A stretch of DNA of 64,000 bases from positions 10,932,835-10,996,834 of the forward strand of contig NC_134018.1 in assembly GCF_040712315.1 (NCBI RefSeq). Direction: 5' to 3'. Shown here one piece after another: positions 45,666 to 57,804 of the stretch. Source of the stretch: Castanea sativa. Taxonomy: Eukaryota; Streptophyta; Magnoliopsida; Fagales; Fagaceae. The notes beneath the pieces were generated by a model. That model did no database searches, was not told where the DNA came from, and was given only the letters and a program-made list of their open reading frames with translations. The position numbers were made by a program, and so were the translations under genes. The first letter of the stretch is position 1, and every line of letters begins with the position of its first letter.

Positions 45666-47790
45666 TGTTAGGACATATGTGGTTCAATTATTAAGAACAT
45701 ACGTCATTATTTTATGTAATTGGCAAATGCTTTGACAAAACGCACTTTACTTGTAATTGGGTAGATCTAGGATGTTTTTGATACTTCAAGAAACAAAGTT
45801 TCAAGATCAAGTGTTAAAGCCATGCAATCTGTCCACGAAACAAGCTTAGAAGTGCTCTTCATTAAAGCTCGACAGCTGGCTCGACAGTTGCATCTATCGA
45901 GCTTTAAGAAGCTATTCTAGCCCCGTGGCTCGATAGCACCTCGACACCTCTAGCTGTCGAGATTTAAGAAAAACAATTTTTCAGTACTGTTTTGATTCTA
46001 ATCCGTGGACATGTCAATGGGCCTTCCTTTCTCATAACCCTATGAAGGAAAAATTCTGGTTTTGTATCTCATACAAAACCCACAGCGGAAGCGACGAATT
46101 AGGATCTATTTCATTCATGATTGATAACGTGCACAATGTAAATTTCAGAATTTAAGAACAAGATGGCGTACCTTGGTGTGGAGAAATTCAAAACAAAGAT
46201 TAGTAGCACTTAGGAACACTTTTAATCTTCACTCCAATTCCACTTTACGCCCAAGATGTGTGGTCTCTCAATTAGTTTTCAAGGGAGAATGAAAGTGTGT
46301 CTCACACTCTCTCACACACCGTTTCTTTTTCTTTTGTAATCTCTTCTTAATAAAAATTCTGTATGTTTCTCCCTTTATAACTAACTGATTATCTAATTGG
46401 GCTGGCCTATTGGGCCTTTCTAATTGGGCTTTAGTGTGTGGCTTGGAGTGGGACCAAAAGGGACCAATAAGACACTAGCTCCAATGGACCTTGGGCTTTT
46501 CCGTCAACTCTTGACAAGTCCAAAGTTACCATTAATTATATTTAATACCACTATATAAATATAATTGCACTCTAGGCCTTATTAATAAATTATATCCCAA
46601 GACTTTATTATACACGTAACCCCTTCATAAAATATTCGTAGTAACACAAAGTCATAAATATAGACTGCCACTTTGTAAATTACTACATCTTATCCTTGAG
46701 TACCCGGTTTAATTCTTTAAAGTTATTCATTATATATTTATGAAATCCAATTTCATAAATATATACTTTAGTAATTTCTTACTAAAGTGGTTAGGCCTAA
46801 CTCTTTGAATAACTGAACCATTAAACTTATCTCAAGGGAATATTTTATATCTCCATCAAGAGACTATGAATTTCATCTTGAGAATATATGTTCCATCAAC
46901 ACTAAATGTGGCTGCCCAACATACTGAGGTTTTGACCGTCACTTCAGATCTCACTCCTGATATATCAAAGCAACCTACACTTCATGATCAGGTCTATTAT
47001 TCTCTCAGGATTAAGATTTCATGCAAATAGAAGTCGTGAGATTTATTATTCATTTGACAGTCATTAGGAGAATAATAAATCTCACAGCAGTCCTGTTCAA
47101 TATGTTTTAACTCTTAAAACATATCAACATATCAACTAGAAGTCTCCACTTCCATGATCAAGACAAATCATCTTAGTTGACACGTTATAGTCTTCGCAGA
47201 TGAAATGCCCAATTTCATCCCCGACTACGAACTATTAATTCTGAGTTTACAAAGAACTTGTGATTTACATCTTCTGTGACTTTTCACATAAATCACATAC
47301 AATGCATCTCATGGATTATATGATAATGTCCCATATTCATGTTACCATTATTTTGGATAATAATAAAATAACTTTATCAAACAAAATATTAAGTCATACA
47401 TCATGTCATACATAATGTCATACATAATATCATACATAGCATCATACAATAGGATTTAAGGGCACAAATCCTAACACCCTAGACATATAAAAGGATTATT
47501 TTAAAGGCCGTCAAAGTAAGCACAAGTTGCACAAGCATTGAGCAAAGTCTGTTCAAGCAATTTGTGACCGGAGACAAAGTTTGCTCTAGTTCATCTCTTT
47601 GTGAAGAAGCTACTGTTTCTTTGCACCATAGGGTTTTGTAACCAAGCATCTTCTTGTTCTTCAAGGTGAGGATGAACTGAAGAACTTTGCAGTCAACATC
47701 TTTGTTTGTGCTATCACGCGTTTACATGTTAATTTGGCTAATTAATCAACTTAATTCATCACAAGGGGTCAATATGTTTTTGGCCTATCA
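45666..47790. mobile_element. Solo LTR (outer) inside the CACTA element
   Basis: Starts TGTTAGGACATATG, ends GGCCTATCA (TG...CA) and is flanked by ATAGG at 45661-45665 and 47791-47795. Removing it and one ATAGG restores cattataataggtgttattg. Its own length without the nested inner LTR is about 686 bp. Contains repeated ctcgacagctgg/tcgacacctc words. No coding sequence and no second LTR, so it is a recombination product. Confidence 0.85.
46043..47476. mobile_element. Solo LTR (inner), 1434 bp, inside the outer solo LTR
   Basis: Starts TGAAGGAAAAATTC, ends AAATCCTAACA (TG...CA) and is flanked by CCCTA at 46038-46042 and 47477-47481. The reverse complement begins TGTTAGGATTTGTGCCCTTA and is probably the sense direction. 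Noncoding. Confidence 0.85.
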
Positions 47791-48429
47791 ATAGGTGTTA
47801 TTGTAACGACAAAAAAGTTGATGCAAGCCGTTGTAATAAACTCCGAGACAATAGGTTTATATAACACTAAATTTTTGTTGCAATAAATTCTACATATTGC
47901 AACGATTTACTTTGAAAATCTTGTTGCATATAGGTTGATTTTTTAATTAATTTTTTAATTTAAAAATAAATAAATCATTTTTTAAATAATAATTTTTTCA
48001 TTAACTTGCTTTGCAATTCAAAAACCATATCTAGGAACTATACTAACAAATTAAAGATATGCATAAAAGATGAAAAAATTGAAATACTCTATTTCAATAT
48101 GTATGTCAAAAAACACAAACATATACACAACTTGTTGAATTTACATTCAATCACATAGTTTCAAAAAGTATGCAAAAATCAATACAATATGAAAGAAAAG
48201 TTTCTTCTCAAAGGTGTTATCCAAGCATACTTCACGACCATTTCATTGACTTACCACCTATTTTGGAAAAAAAAGTATAAAGTTGAAAAATATCATATAT
48301 ACAACACAATGACACCAATATACACCATCATTGATTCTAAAAAAAAACACATATAAAACAATAGTACTTGAAGATCGTGCAATTAAACAAAGAAAAATCA
48401 AATTAAAAATTAAAGAGAACCAAAAGATT

Positions 48430-48975
48430 ACCTGAAAGTTAGAGAGAAAATCTTTTTACTGAGAAAGAGTCTCTCCAAAGAGATTAAGAATTAAGAGAGA
48501 CAGAGAGAAAATTTAGAGTTAGTAGATATGAGAGTGAGATGGAAATTTGAGAGATAAGTTTTGTAGTTAGTAGATAAATTCGAATTTTGAGATACGCTTA
48601 AGAGAAAGAAAGAAGGAACGTGAAATGAGAAAAAAAAAAGAGATAGACATGGAGAGAGAGAGATAAGAAAATCATTGAGATAAATGTGGGTAAGAGAAAG
48701 AGGGAAACTAAGATGAAAAAAAAAGAAAGAAAAAGAGGAAGGCGTGAGATAGAGAGAGAGAGAGAATTTGAGATTTTTAAAAAAAAAAAAAAAAAAAAAA
48801 GGAGATAGAGGTGGGTGATATAAAGAGGGAAAATAAGATGAAAAAAATGAAAAAAAAAAAAAAAGAGTTAGGCATGGGTGTGAGTATGAGTTAAATTTGA
48901 GATGAGAAAAAAATAGGAAGATAGATGTGGTGAGAGAAAGTGGAAAATTGAGATGAGAAAAAATTCTAGTTGTAA
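48430..48975 (+). repeat. Purine-rich degenerate repeat tract
   Basis: Over about 540 bp the + strand is overwhelmingly A and G, made of imperfect units such as gagagaaagagggaaaataa, gatgagaaaaaaa and gagatagaggtgg. It lies in the right part of the CACTA element. No open frame. Confidence 0.7.
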
Positions 48976-49060
48976 TAGTATATATATTACATCCATTATT
49001 ATTATTATTATTATTTTTTTGTTATAATACTTATTGTATTATGTCTTTTTTCTTGTAGTG

Positions 49061-50331
49061 CTCGCTCCCTCTCCTCTCTTAGACTCCCTCTTGTTCGTCT
49101 CTCTCTCTCTCTCTCTTGACTCTACCTCTCTCTTTGATCAAATCTATGGGTTTCATTTGTGTTGTTTGTTGCCGTTGGTGGTTTTCAGTTGTGGGCATGG
49201 GTTGTTGTGTATAGGGGTGTCCACCCACCTGTAACCAATTTGAGAGCTTCGACAGTCAGTGGTGGGTTTCATACTTTAAAAACTGACTCCGATGGGTTGA
49301 TTGGTAGGTTCTCTTCTCTTAAACCCGACTCATTGGACCCAACCATAAAACCCGAAAAAAAAATGGAAACTCCAAGCATTTTTAGGCAAGTATTTGGTGA
49401 AAATTCATCAGATCCGCTTAGATTTCTGCCAGATTTGCCGAGATCTCACCAGATTCGACGAGATAGAAAAGTAGGAGGATTAATTTTCTCTCATATGTGT
49501 TTGGTTGAGAGGAAAGAAAAGTAGATAGATGAAAAATTATGAAAAAAGATGGTATAAATTTATAATTATGTTCATATTAAAAAAAAAAAAAGTAAAACAT
49601 TTTTTATGCTCATTTATTATTAAAACCAAATGTGTATAAACACTTTGCTTTTTTTTTTTTTAATCACAAGCCAAAAGGATCCAAAACAAATAATAAAAAA
49701 AATGAGAATAAAAGGAAAAAAAAAATGAGAACAGAAGAAACAGATAAAAGCAAAAGAAATTAACAAAAAAAGACAAAAAGTGAAATGAGCACCACCAAAA
49801 AAAAACCTTCACTTGTTGGTGGCGAAGCAAAATTTTGTCAAAATCATGGTTTATCATTTTCGCTTCCATTTTCTCCCTAATTTGGGGAGATCAAGTTTTG
49901 GTGGGCTTGGAGAAAAAATAGTCGGGCCCTATCATTTCTCTACCCCCTCCCATCTCACCCATTTTCTCTCATATTTTCCACTCATTTTTTCATCATTTTC
50001 AAAATTATCCCAACTGGACATACCATTAGATAAGAGAGAGACAAAGAAGAAGAGAAAGAAAGAGATATAGAGGAAAAATAAAGAAAGATTAAAAAAATAA
50101 TATTTAAATAAAGTGTTAAAAAAAATAAAATATTTGATATTGGATATATTGTAAAGTGAAATATTAAAATAGATCTTTTAGTTGCTCTTACTCCCACATA
50201 ACCCCTCAAATTCTCACCATTAAAAAAAAAAGTAAATAAATGAAGATCAGATAAGATTTTGTACAAATCTAGAACACAAACTATATATCCAATGTCCATC
50301 CTTTTTGTTGTTCTCTCTTTCAAATCTCATA
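49061..50331. other. Intergenic DNA right of the CACTA element
   Basis: Contains a CT-rich stretch (49061-49130), a taggggtgtccacccacctg word at about 49211 reminiscent of hAT ends, and long A/G-rich stretches (49680-49800). Short open frames show no similarity I recognise. Confidence 0.35.
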
Positions 50332-50334
50332 TAA

Positions 50335-50745
50335 GAGCATTAGTACACGCACTGCCATATGCCATATGTTGGCATATTTTACCATCAAAGCACAAGAAAC
50401 ATGTTTTATCCGAGCTTCTAATTATAATTGTTTTTACAATACTGCTACAATACCATCTGGTAAGCAAGATGGTACTGTAGCAGGCTTGTATAAATTATTT
50501 ACTAATTTATTCTCTCTCCTTCATTAGCTGTCTCCCACTTTGTCTCTCTGTCTCCCACATTTTTCTCTTATTTCTCTGGTTCTCTCTCTGTAGCTATGTA
50601 GCCTCAGTCCCACTTTGTCTCTTCGTCTCCTTCATGTCTATCTCTCTCTCATTTCTCTAGTTCTCTCATGTCTATTTAATAGATAAAGTAACTTTTAAGA
50701 TGGTAAAATAAAGTTTTTTTTTGAAGAAACTGGATGTGAATGCTC
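50335..50745. mobile_element. Tourist-like (PIF/Harbinger) MITE
   Basis: The ends GAGCATTAGTAC and (reverse complement of the right end) GAGCATTCACATCC are inverted, and TAA flanks both sides (50332-50334, 50746-50748), the 3-bp TWA target typical of PIF/Harbinger. 411 bp, noncoding, with words such as ggtactgtagcagg. Confidence 0.6.
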
Positions 50746-50748
50746 TAA

Positions 50749-52534
50749 ACACGGAAAAAGAAATCGACACACGTATGCTTTGACCCTGTACCCCAACACG
50801 CTTTTTGATCAGCGAATTTGGACGCTTTTGCCTTCTTCTTCTCTCTTGAGTTTTCTTCTCTCATGATTGTTTTTGTTGACCAAGCTTATTCCTCATCTTT
50901 GCCACCATCATTTCCTCTCCAACAGAAGAGTCCTTTGACTGCCACTTCCCTAACAACATTTGCAGTCTTTCATCCTCCTATGATAGAACCAATTTGTAAT
51001 TGCTGATGCTTTCCAGAATAGGACTTTGGGTAACAAATTGGACTTCCATTTGGGTAGGTAACACAGAGAGAGAAAGAAAGATGCATCTATTTCTGTCAAA
51101 GATGATTACTCACTGGTTCAAGCATCATTACTTGGTAAAGCTTGAACTCGAAAGAATGAAAAGGAAACGGTCTCAGCATAACAGAAAAAGAAGTTGTGAG
51201 TCTTACAACCAAACCCTGTTCAGAGATTGGTTGTGGGCCCCGTATGGTGTGGAAGGAGATATTGATTGCTCTCTCTAGCATTTTCTGCTCTAGAGGTAAA
51301 TTTGATATTGGATTTTCCTTGTGTTTGGACTTGGGATTTTCCTTTTGTTTTGAGGTGGTTTAAAGAGTTTTTTATTTTTTTTAAAATTTTTATTTTTTAT
51401 AATAGTTTAAAGAGGTCTACCTGAGGGTATTTCACTCTATTAGATAATAAAGTGATAAAGTCAAAATAAACCAAGCCACAAATGGGTTTATAGTTTACTA
51501 TAATTTCTATAAAGTAATTAAAACAAAATATTTAAATGTTAACAAAATCAATCCAGCATATTTAGCAGAAAATAAAAGTCAAGGTTACCGTGATTTCCTT
51601 GACTATGTATATGAGGTAACCTGTATGGCATAAACACAACACAAGGAAAAAAGTGGAAAAAAATAAAATCAATGTTGAAGAGAGAGAGAGAGAGATTGGT
51701 AATGACAAAGCCTTGGGAAAAAAAAAATCAAGGTTTTCATTATCAAGTTCCATTCGTTGATGATTCTAAAGAAAAGATGATGGTTCCATTCATAGATGCC
51801 TTGATGACATAAACAAAACCCAGGAGGATAATGGTTGTACACAAATTTTTTTTTTTGATATGTTGCAGCACACTATTTGAAAAGGATAATTTGAATTTTA
51901 TTTGTTGAAGTTGTAATGTAGATTAAAGAATAACTATTAGTTAAGGATTTTTTAATAAGGAATAATTATTTTTTATTTTAAATAATAATTATATATAAGA
52001 AGAAAAAAATGATTCTTTGTAATAAAAATGCAACTATCAAGGGTTGGTTATTCATAAAGTATAGTTATTGTTATTTCACTAGAGGTTCTGTTATACCAAA
52101 TGGTGCTAATTGTGTTTAGAAAGAGCTTCCTTAACCTCTCAATTACCCTCGCTCCCTCACAATATATAATAAACGGTAGAATAGGGAAGCAAAAGATAAT
52201 AACTTGATAATTATTAAGATAAACTTTACGTACCCACCCCCATTAGAATGGCACAATAATTATAATCTCCCACAAAAATATACCAGCAGTAAATCCCATC
52301 ATCATTATAAACATAGTGCTACATTATTAAATAAGAAACCAGCAGTTTATCCAGAAATAAAAAATAAAATAAACCAAAGATTTTCCTTTTATCTTCAATA
52401 TAAATGGCCCTTATATATATTTGAACATCAACAGACTTGGATCCTATTCAAGTCCTTTATTTTATTTTATTTATTTATTTATTTGATGGACAAGTCCTTT
52501 ATTCTTTAAGCAGATACTTATTTTGTCACCCCAT
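50749..52534. other. Intergenic DNA downstream of the terpene synthase
   Basis: 50800-51290 is less AT-rich and has short open frames on both strands (for example 50818-51006 and 51000-51278 on +), but I recognise no protein family. It may be a decayed exon. The rest is AT-rich; a (GA)n lies at 51679-51696. Confidence 0.35.
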
Positions 52535-55357
52535 TTATATTGGTATTGGGTCTATAAACACTGATGCAACATTATCTTTCATCTCTTTTCCAACGTGAGT
52601 ATAGCTATCCTCTTCCTTGTAAAAGACATCTACTACTCGTGTAAGATTAAGAACACGCATAAGTAGAGGCATGGGAACAACAGTAGGTCTTATACACTCC
52701 TCATTAATGTCCTTCCATGCATTAGCAACTTGCCTGTTGAATTCATCATGGACTACTTGCTCTGAGACACCATGTTGCTTCATGTAGCATTCGACTGCTG
52801 AGGGAGCATGCCCTCTCTCTTGCTCAAACTACATACAAAGTTTTTCAAAAGGGTAAGTAGAAAGTTGGAAACACATATGAAATTGACCTCTCACACTACC
52901 TTATGTGACTTCATGTCATCCATGAGTCTACCAACTACTGATGAAGCTTTAATAATCTTGGGGTTGCTGAAGATCCAATCAAATGCCTCTTTTGTAACGA
53001 TGTCACCCATGCCAAGGAAAGAGATAGCTGTGAGCATAGGGTAACCAGAACTTTTAAGTGCAACATGCATATACTCCTCCATTGTTGGGATGTAATTTTG
53101 GTAGAACCATTTGGCTTCATCAAAGTAGGCCCGAACCAAACGTTTCATCTAAGGTTTAAACAACATGGATGAAATAAGTACGTAGCATGAAAAAGTAGAC
53201 AAAAAAACATGAAAAGTTAAGTTGCTTGACGTTTACAGCATCTTTTGCATAGCTAATACGATATGATCTTTCTTTCTTGGCCAACTCATTTTCAATTTCT
53301 TCGAATACATCAAAGAGTGCACAACAACATATTTGCATGTATTCTGGAAGTTGATCTATGCAGCTAATATCCCACCTGAAAATATCATGTACCAATTAAT
53401 AAAGTTAGATTGACATTATACAGCATAGTCTTAACATATATATTAATTAACTCAATTTATGAACCTCTCAATTGCTTCTGTGAAGGGTTCGAGTTCTTCA
53501 AGTGTGCCATAAGCATCATATATATCATCTAGAATAGATGTCATGGAAATAACTTTGGTTAATATTTTTCTTCCAAATGAATATTGGGGCTCAAAGTAGA
53601 CCGAGACTATCCAAAAGTAGCATTCGACAATCCTATCTCTTGCAAAAGGTAGCTTCGTTGCAAAATCTAAATCTTTCCACCACCTACAATTTGAATATAA
53701 CAATTAATATTAATTGATTGTAAGTGACCAAATATTTATAGAAAAATGCTAGGGTTGCTATAAATTTTACTGCAAAAAACTAATAAATTATTGTATCAAG
53801 AATATGATTACTGCTATATACCACTTCAAAAATCTAATAAATGAATTTTGAATTAATATTTTGGGTAAATTACAACTTACACACACACACACACACACAC
53901 ACCTATGTTTTGGCCGAAATTTAAGGTGCCTACCTGTACTTTGAAATTTGACACTTTACCTACCTAAGGTTAGTTCAGTTAGATTTTCTTAACCACTTCT
54001 TTTAAAAACATGGCTAAATATTTGATTTTGCTTCACTTTTATGTTTCTTTCCTCCAAAACCACAAAAAAAACATAAAAATAGATGATCAAATAATATATA
54101 TAAAAAAAATCTAGTGGAACACTTACATCATGGGATTTCAAACCACAGGTAGGCAACTTATATTTTGGTCAAACCTTAGGTGGGTAAAGTGTCAAATTTT
54201 AAACCACAGGAAGGTAACTTAAATTTCAACCAAACTACAAATAGGTAAATTGTAATTTGACCTTCTTTTTTATTATTATTTGTAACACGTTATTTTGCAA
54301 GGTTTATATAGTAAAATATGTAGTATACTCTTCATTATTTTCAAAAGTATTCGTACTTTGTCTTTTTGGATCATGGTTTTAGAACTAATTACCTTGTGAT
54401 ATAACTAAGTTCCTCTTTGTGCAATGACTGCACTAGATTGAAATCTAACATTGAAAGCTTGAGCAAAACTTTGTTATGTGAAGCATCTTGTTCATAGAAA
54501 GAAATATATCGCCGAGCCTCTAGCCGTGGTATGCCCTTGTGCAAGGGCTGCTTTAGGGCACAAGTTATTTGTGCTGCCAATGGATTGCCTATAAGGGATG
54601 CTGTGGACTTAAGGTGAGTGGAAGTGAACTCAAGGGCCTCATCAAGAATGTCTTCTCCATGCATCCTCAGATGTGTAGCTTCATAGAAGGCTAGCATGCC
54701 TTCAACGTTACTGGTCAAGCTTTCCTTGAATTGACCATCTTGGTCTTTGAACTTTTTGAAAACATCTGTTTAGCAAAAACCAAACTTGTTTTATGAAAAA
54801 CAAATGTCTCTAACTTGCTATTACATGAAGAAATTAATCATACTGAGGTCTTACCACACGAAACCTTAAATCCTTCTTGGCGTAGCAATCGAAAACTGAG
54901 GGAAACTTTGTAGAGATCATCAACATCAATTTTGTCATTCAAAGTCGTGTATATACGTTCTAGAGCTTCTTGGATTTCTCTTTCAAAGTGGTAAGCGATG
55001 CCAAGGCGCTGGAGTGCATCAATTAAGCCTAGCTGTTGTGAAAGATGACCCGTGGCAAAGAGCTCATTTCTCACCTCATCTTTCAGCTCTTCAACTTCAC
55101 GTACTTTACGGAAATGAATATCCTACACCATGAGTTGCATGAACAAATAATTATATTGTAACAAAAAATGCTAAAAATATTATAAATTTTACTACGTAAT
55201 TTTCATAAACTAAGGTAGCAACAAATCGTGTTACCTTGTCCTCAGAAGTATTCCTGACGAAATGGTCACCCCAAATGCTTGGATGGAAATTTGCTGTCCG
55301 GCGAACAACCTCTAATTTGGCTTTTTGGGATGGAGCCCCTGAGACTTGGATAGACAT
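52535..55357 (-). CDS. Sesquiterpene synthase, TPS-a type, seven exons
   Basis: Exons on the minus strand: 55357-55235, 55122-54855, 54765-54393, 53683-53465, 53375-53237, 53148-52900 and 52828-52535. They sum to 1665 nt with consistent phases: 554 residues plus stop. The seven-exon layout with 219-, 139- and 249-nt exons is the classic TPS-a pattern. The N-terminus has [17 protein letters not shown] and no plastid transit peptide, indicating a cytosolic enzyme. The RxR motif is in [12 protein letters not shown], DDxxD in [11 protein letters not shown], and NSE/DTE in [18 protein letters not shown], spanning the last splice junction. Such enzymes ionise farnesyl diphosphate with Mg2+ and cyclise it; the product cannot be predicted. 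All splice sites are GT/AG and I see no stop or frameshift, so it looks functional. Its 5' flank is duplicated downstream (61857-64000). Confidence 0.95.
53873..54262. mobile_element. MITE with about 90-bp TIRs in terpene synthase intron 3
   Basis: The left end gggtaaattacaacttac, with ccgaaatttaaggtgcctac and tttgacactttacctaccta, is mirrored by the right end (reverse complement ggtcaaattacaatttacc, then ttgaaatttaagttaccttc and tttgacactttacccaccta). A (CA)n lies within the left arm (53881-53902). Noncoding. The target duplication is not clear. Confidence 0.7.
53881..53902. repeat. (CA)n microsatellite
   Basis: Eleven alternating AC units in the intronic MITE. Confidence 0.9.
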
Positions 55358-55460
55358 ATTTTTTCTAAGTCCAAGGAGGAGTCTAAGTTTTGAATGGTAT
55401 GATGGGATTTTTTCTCTGTGAACTTCTTGAGCGCGATGTAGAAAGCCTTCAAGGCCACGG

Positions 55461-55468
55461 TATTTATA
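55461..55468 (-). promoter_or_regulatory. Putative TATA box of the terpene synthase
   Basis: The minus strand reads gcTTATAAATAccg about 104 bp before the start codon, which would place transcription start about 70-80 bp before ATG. Motif match and position only. Confidence 0.5.
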
Positions 55469-57200
55469 AGCAATGGAGAGAGGTAGGTGAGTGAGCTTTA
55501 TGAAATAGATTAGAAAAGTCAGTAAAGTACAATTTTTTAATGCATATTTTAGTTTGATGAAACATATAAGAGATCTGGAATTCAATTTTTGCCTATACCA
55601 AATATCGATTAATTGATTGATATCTTGGGATGATAGAGCTATTGTCAGGAGCGGACGCCATAAGTTAAATCTTTCTTTAAAAAAAAGTTTGATGAAACAT
55701 ATGTCATTAGAATTATCATTTAAGTATAATGTTTTGATGCACACTTAACCTTAAGTATAATATTGAAACATGTCATTAGAGTATATAACCATTTGAGTAC
55801 AACTTTTTGACTAATAACTAAATATGTTGAACGTGCATATGTCTCAATTAAATAGAGATAAAGGACATTGCACATATTCTATATGTCAGAATTCACTTTG
55901 TGGAAAAGATGGGGAGGGTGGTAGCCATATGACCCAAAATTTTGAAAAGTCTACTTATTCCAAAAATAAATAAGTTTTTTTTTTTCTTATTTTTTTACTT
56001 TGAAAAGTCTAATTATAATAATAAATTATTTATTTCCTTGTACCTAATTACGAGCTATCCCTCTCTCTTCCATGGAAGAAAAGAAGGAAATTCTACATCC
56101 CGTGTATTCAAATATAATCAAAGGTTAAGAAAACAATATAATCAAAAGTTTAGATATTGAAAAAAAGTAAAAAATTATCCCATAAAATAATTATTAGCAT
56201 ATTATAGAAATAAGACTTTGTTAGTGTTTAATTTTAATTCAATCTTTCTATATTAAATTTAGAAATTTAACTTTATTATGCTAAAAAGTTTAGAGGAGAA
56301 AATTGACAATCTCAAAATATGAAGTTTCCACTTATGTTGTAGATTCATTTTTATGTGTGTGTACGTGTCTCTTTTGAGCAATTTTTTTTGGTTCTACACT
56401 TGGCAATGCTTATTTCTGTTTATATAAGCGGACTAGAGTAATCTAATTTAGGTGACGAGGTACATATAAGAAAAATTTTACCTTCAAAATGGTCTAGAAG
56501 AAATTTTGTCAAACTTACTATGTGATAATTGATAAGATCATTTATGTAAATTTTTAGTTACTTAACTTATTTAATGAGTTTTGTGACTCTATTTAAATAA
56601 TGTACATAGATGGTTTTATGAGTCATCATGTAAGCCAATGAAAATTTCTCCAAGTCGTCTTGGAAGGAAACTTTTTCCATACATAAATATTTATTTATTT
56701 TTTAAATCACGTATTATAAATATTTACATATTTGTTTATTAGAAAAAAGAAGAAGAAAAAAGTATTACTTGATTTAATAAAAGTAGGTGGTATTACCGAG
56801 AGTCTTATAGCTCAATTGGCTAGCATTTCTTAGTTTTTTCAATGGAGATATTCAAGGTTTTAATCCTTCCTCTCACAACTATTGAATTATAAAAAATAAA
56901 ATAAAAGTAGTAGTATTGGTTATTTAATTAGATTGCTTCCGATTCAATTGCTAATTGAAAACGATTTTGTATTAGCTACAGTTTCAAGTACATTTTCCCC
57001 CATTTAGACAGCAAATTAGGTAGTATTCAAAACTGTTTATAATTTTTGGAGTAAAATATAATTAGAATAAATTGGATAAATGTATTAAATTACAAACAAA
57101 TTGAAAGATTCAATGGTGTAGTGAACTTGCTGTGGTGAACTTTCAATTATCATTGCCTTGTAACTTAAAGTAGGTTTAAATATGTGATTGGAGGTGCTAA

Positions 57201-57537
57201 GTTACCGTTTGGATCCGGATGATAATTGCTGTGTTTTGCGTTTTCTCCTCTTTTTTTTTTTTTTTTTTTTTTTTCAACGTGCATGAATAGTAACTGGTAC
57301 TGTTCATGCACGTTATTTCACTGTACCGGTTACTGTTCATAAACAGTACCGGTACTGTTCAGCACTATGCAGGAGACAAAGTTACTGTTCATGCACTGTT
57401 CATGGGACCCACAAGCACTTTATTCAGAAAAAATATTAAAAATAGGTCTCACGGTACTATTTACGCAGTTAAAAATTATTTTGCTACAGTGTTTTCAGTT
57501 TTCCGTTTTCAGCAATGAGTTCTATCCAAATGGACCC
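57201..57537. mobile_element. Tourist-like (PIF/Harbinger) MITE
   Basis: Ends gttaccgtttggatcc and (reverse complement) gggtccatttggatag are inverted, with TAA on both sides (57198-57200 and 57538-57540). The interior is full of tactgttcatgcacg/cagtaccggtac-type inverted words. Present only in the left arm of the inverted repeat. Confidence 0.6.
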
Positions 57538-57804
57538 TAAATATAATCCTGGAATGATGACATGACGTAGCTCTTGGATTGCAATGGAGTTGGTGCTAGG
57601 AAGTTTCTCCATATATGCATGCTTGCATGAGGGATGAAGCTTTCTTTTTTTCTTTTTTCTTTTTTTGGTTAAAAGGAAAATTCATTCAACTAAAAAAAAA
57701 CACAGCAACATCAGAGTTAGGACATAGCCTAACATGGTACAAACCATACAAATCCAAAAGATAATAGTCACGCAAACATGTAGGGGGTATTGTAATACAT
57801 TATA

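Larger units (their letters stand above)
45597..49060. mobile_element. CACTA-type element with nested solo LTRs
   Basis: The ends are a perfect 18-bp inverted repeat: CACTACAAGAAAAAAGAC at 45597-45614 and its reverse complement at 49043-49060. Subterminal words such as gtcgttgcaataacaac recur near the ends. Without the nested insertion (45666-47795) it is about 1.33 kb and encodes no transposase, so it is non-autonomous. The expected 3-bp target duplication is not visible (caa on the left, ctc on the right), so one flank may have been rearranged. Confidence 0.8.

Noticed and set aside
49159..49524. 121-codon open frame right of the CACTA element
   Set aside because: No recognisable motif, repeat-like surroundings, and the start lies in CT-rich low-complexity DNA.
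50818..51278. Less AT-rich region with two short frames
   Set aside because: No domain, splice pattern or codon signal that I could defend as a gene.
55421..55744. Upstream extension of the terpene synthase first exon (frame open to 55744)
   Set aside because: The family starts at the Met just before SIQVSGAPS. The extension covers the TATA-like motif and has no similarity to TPS or transit peptides.
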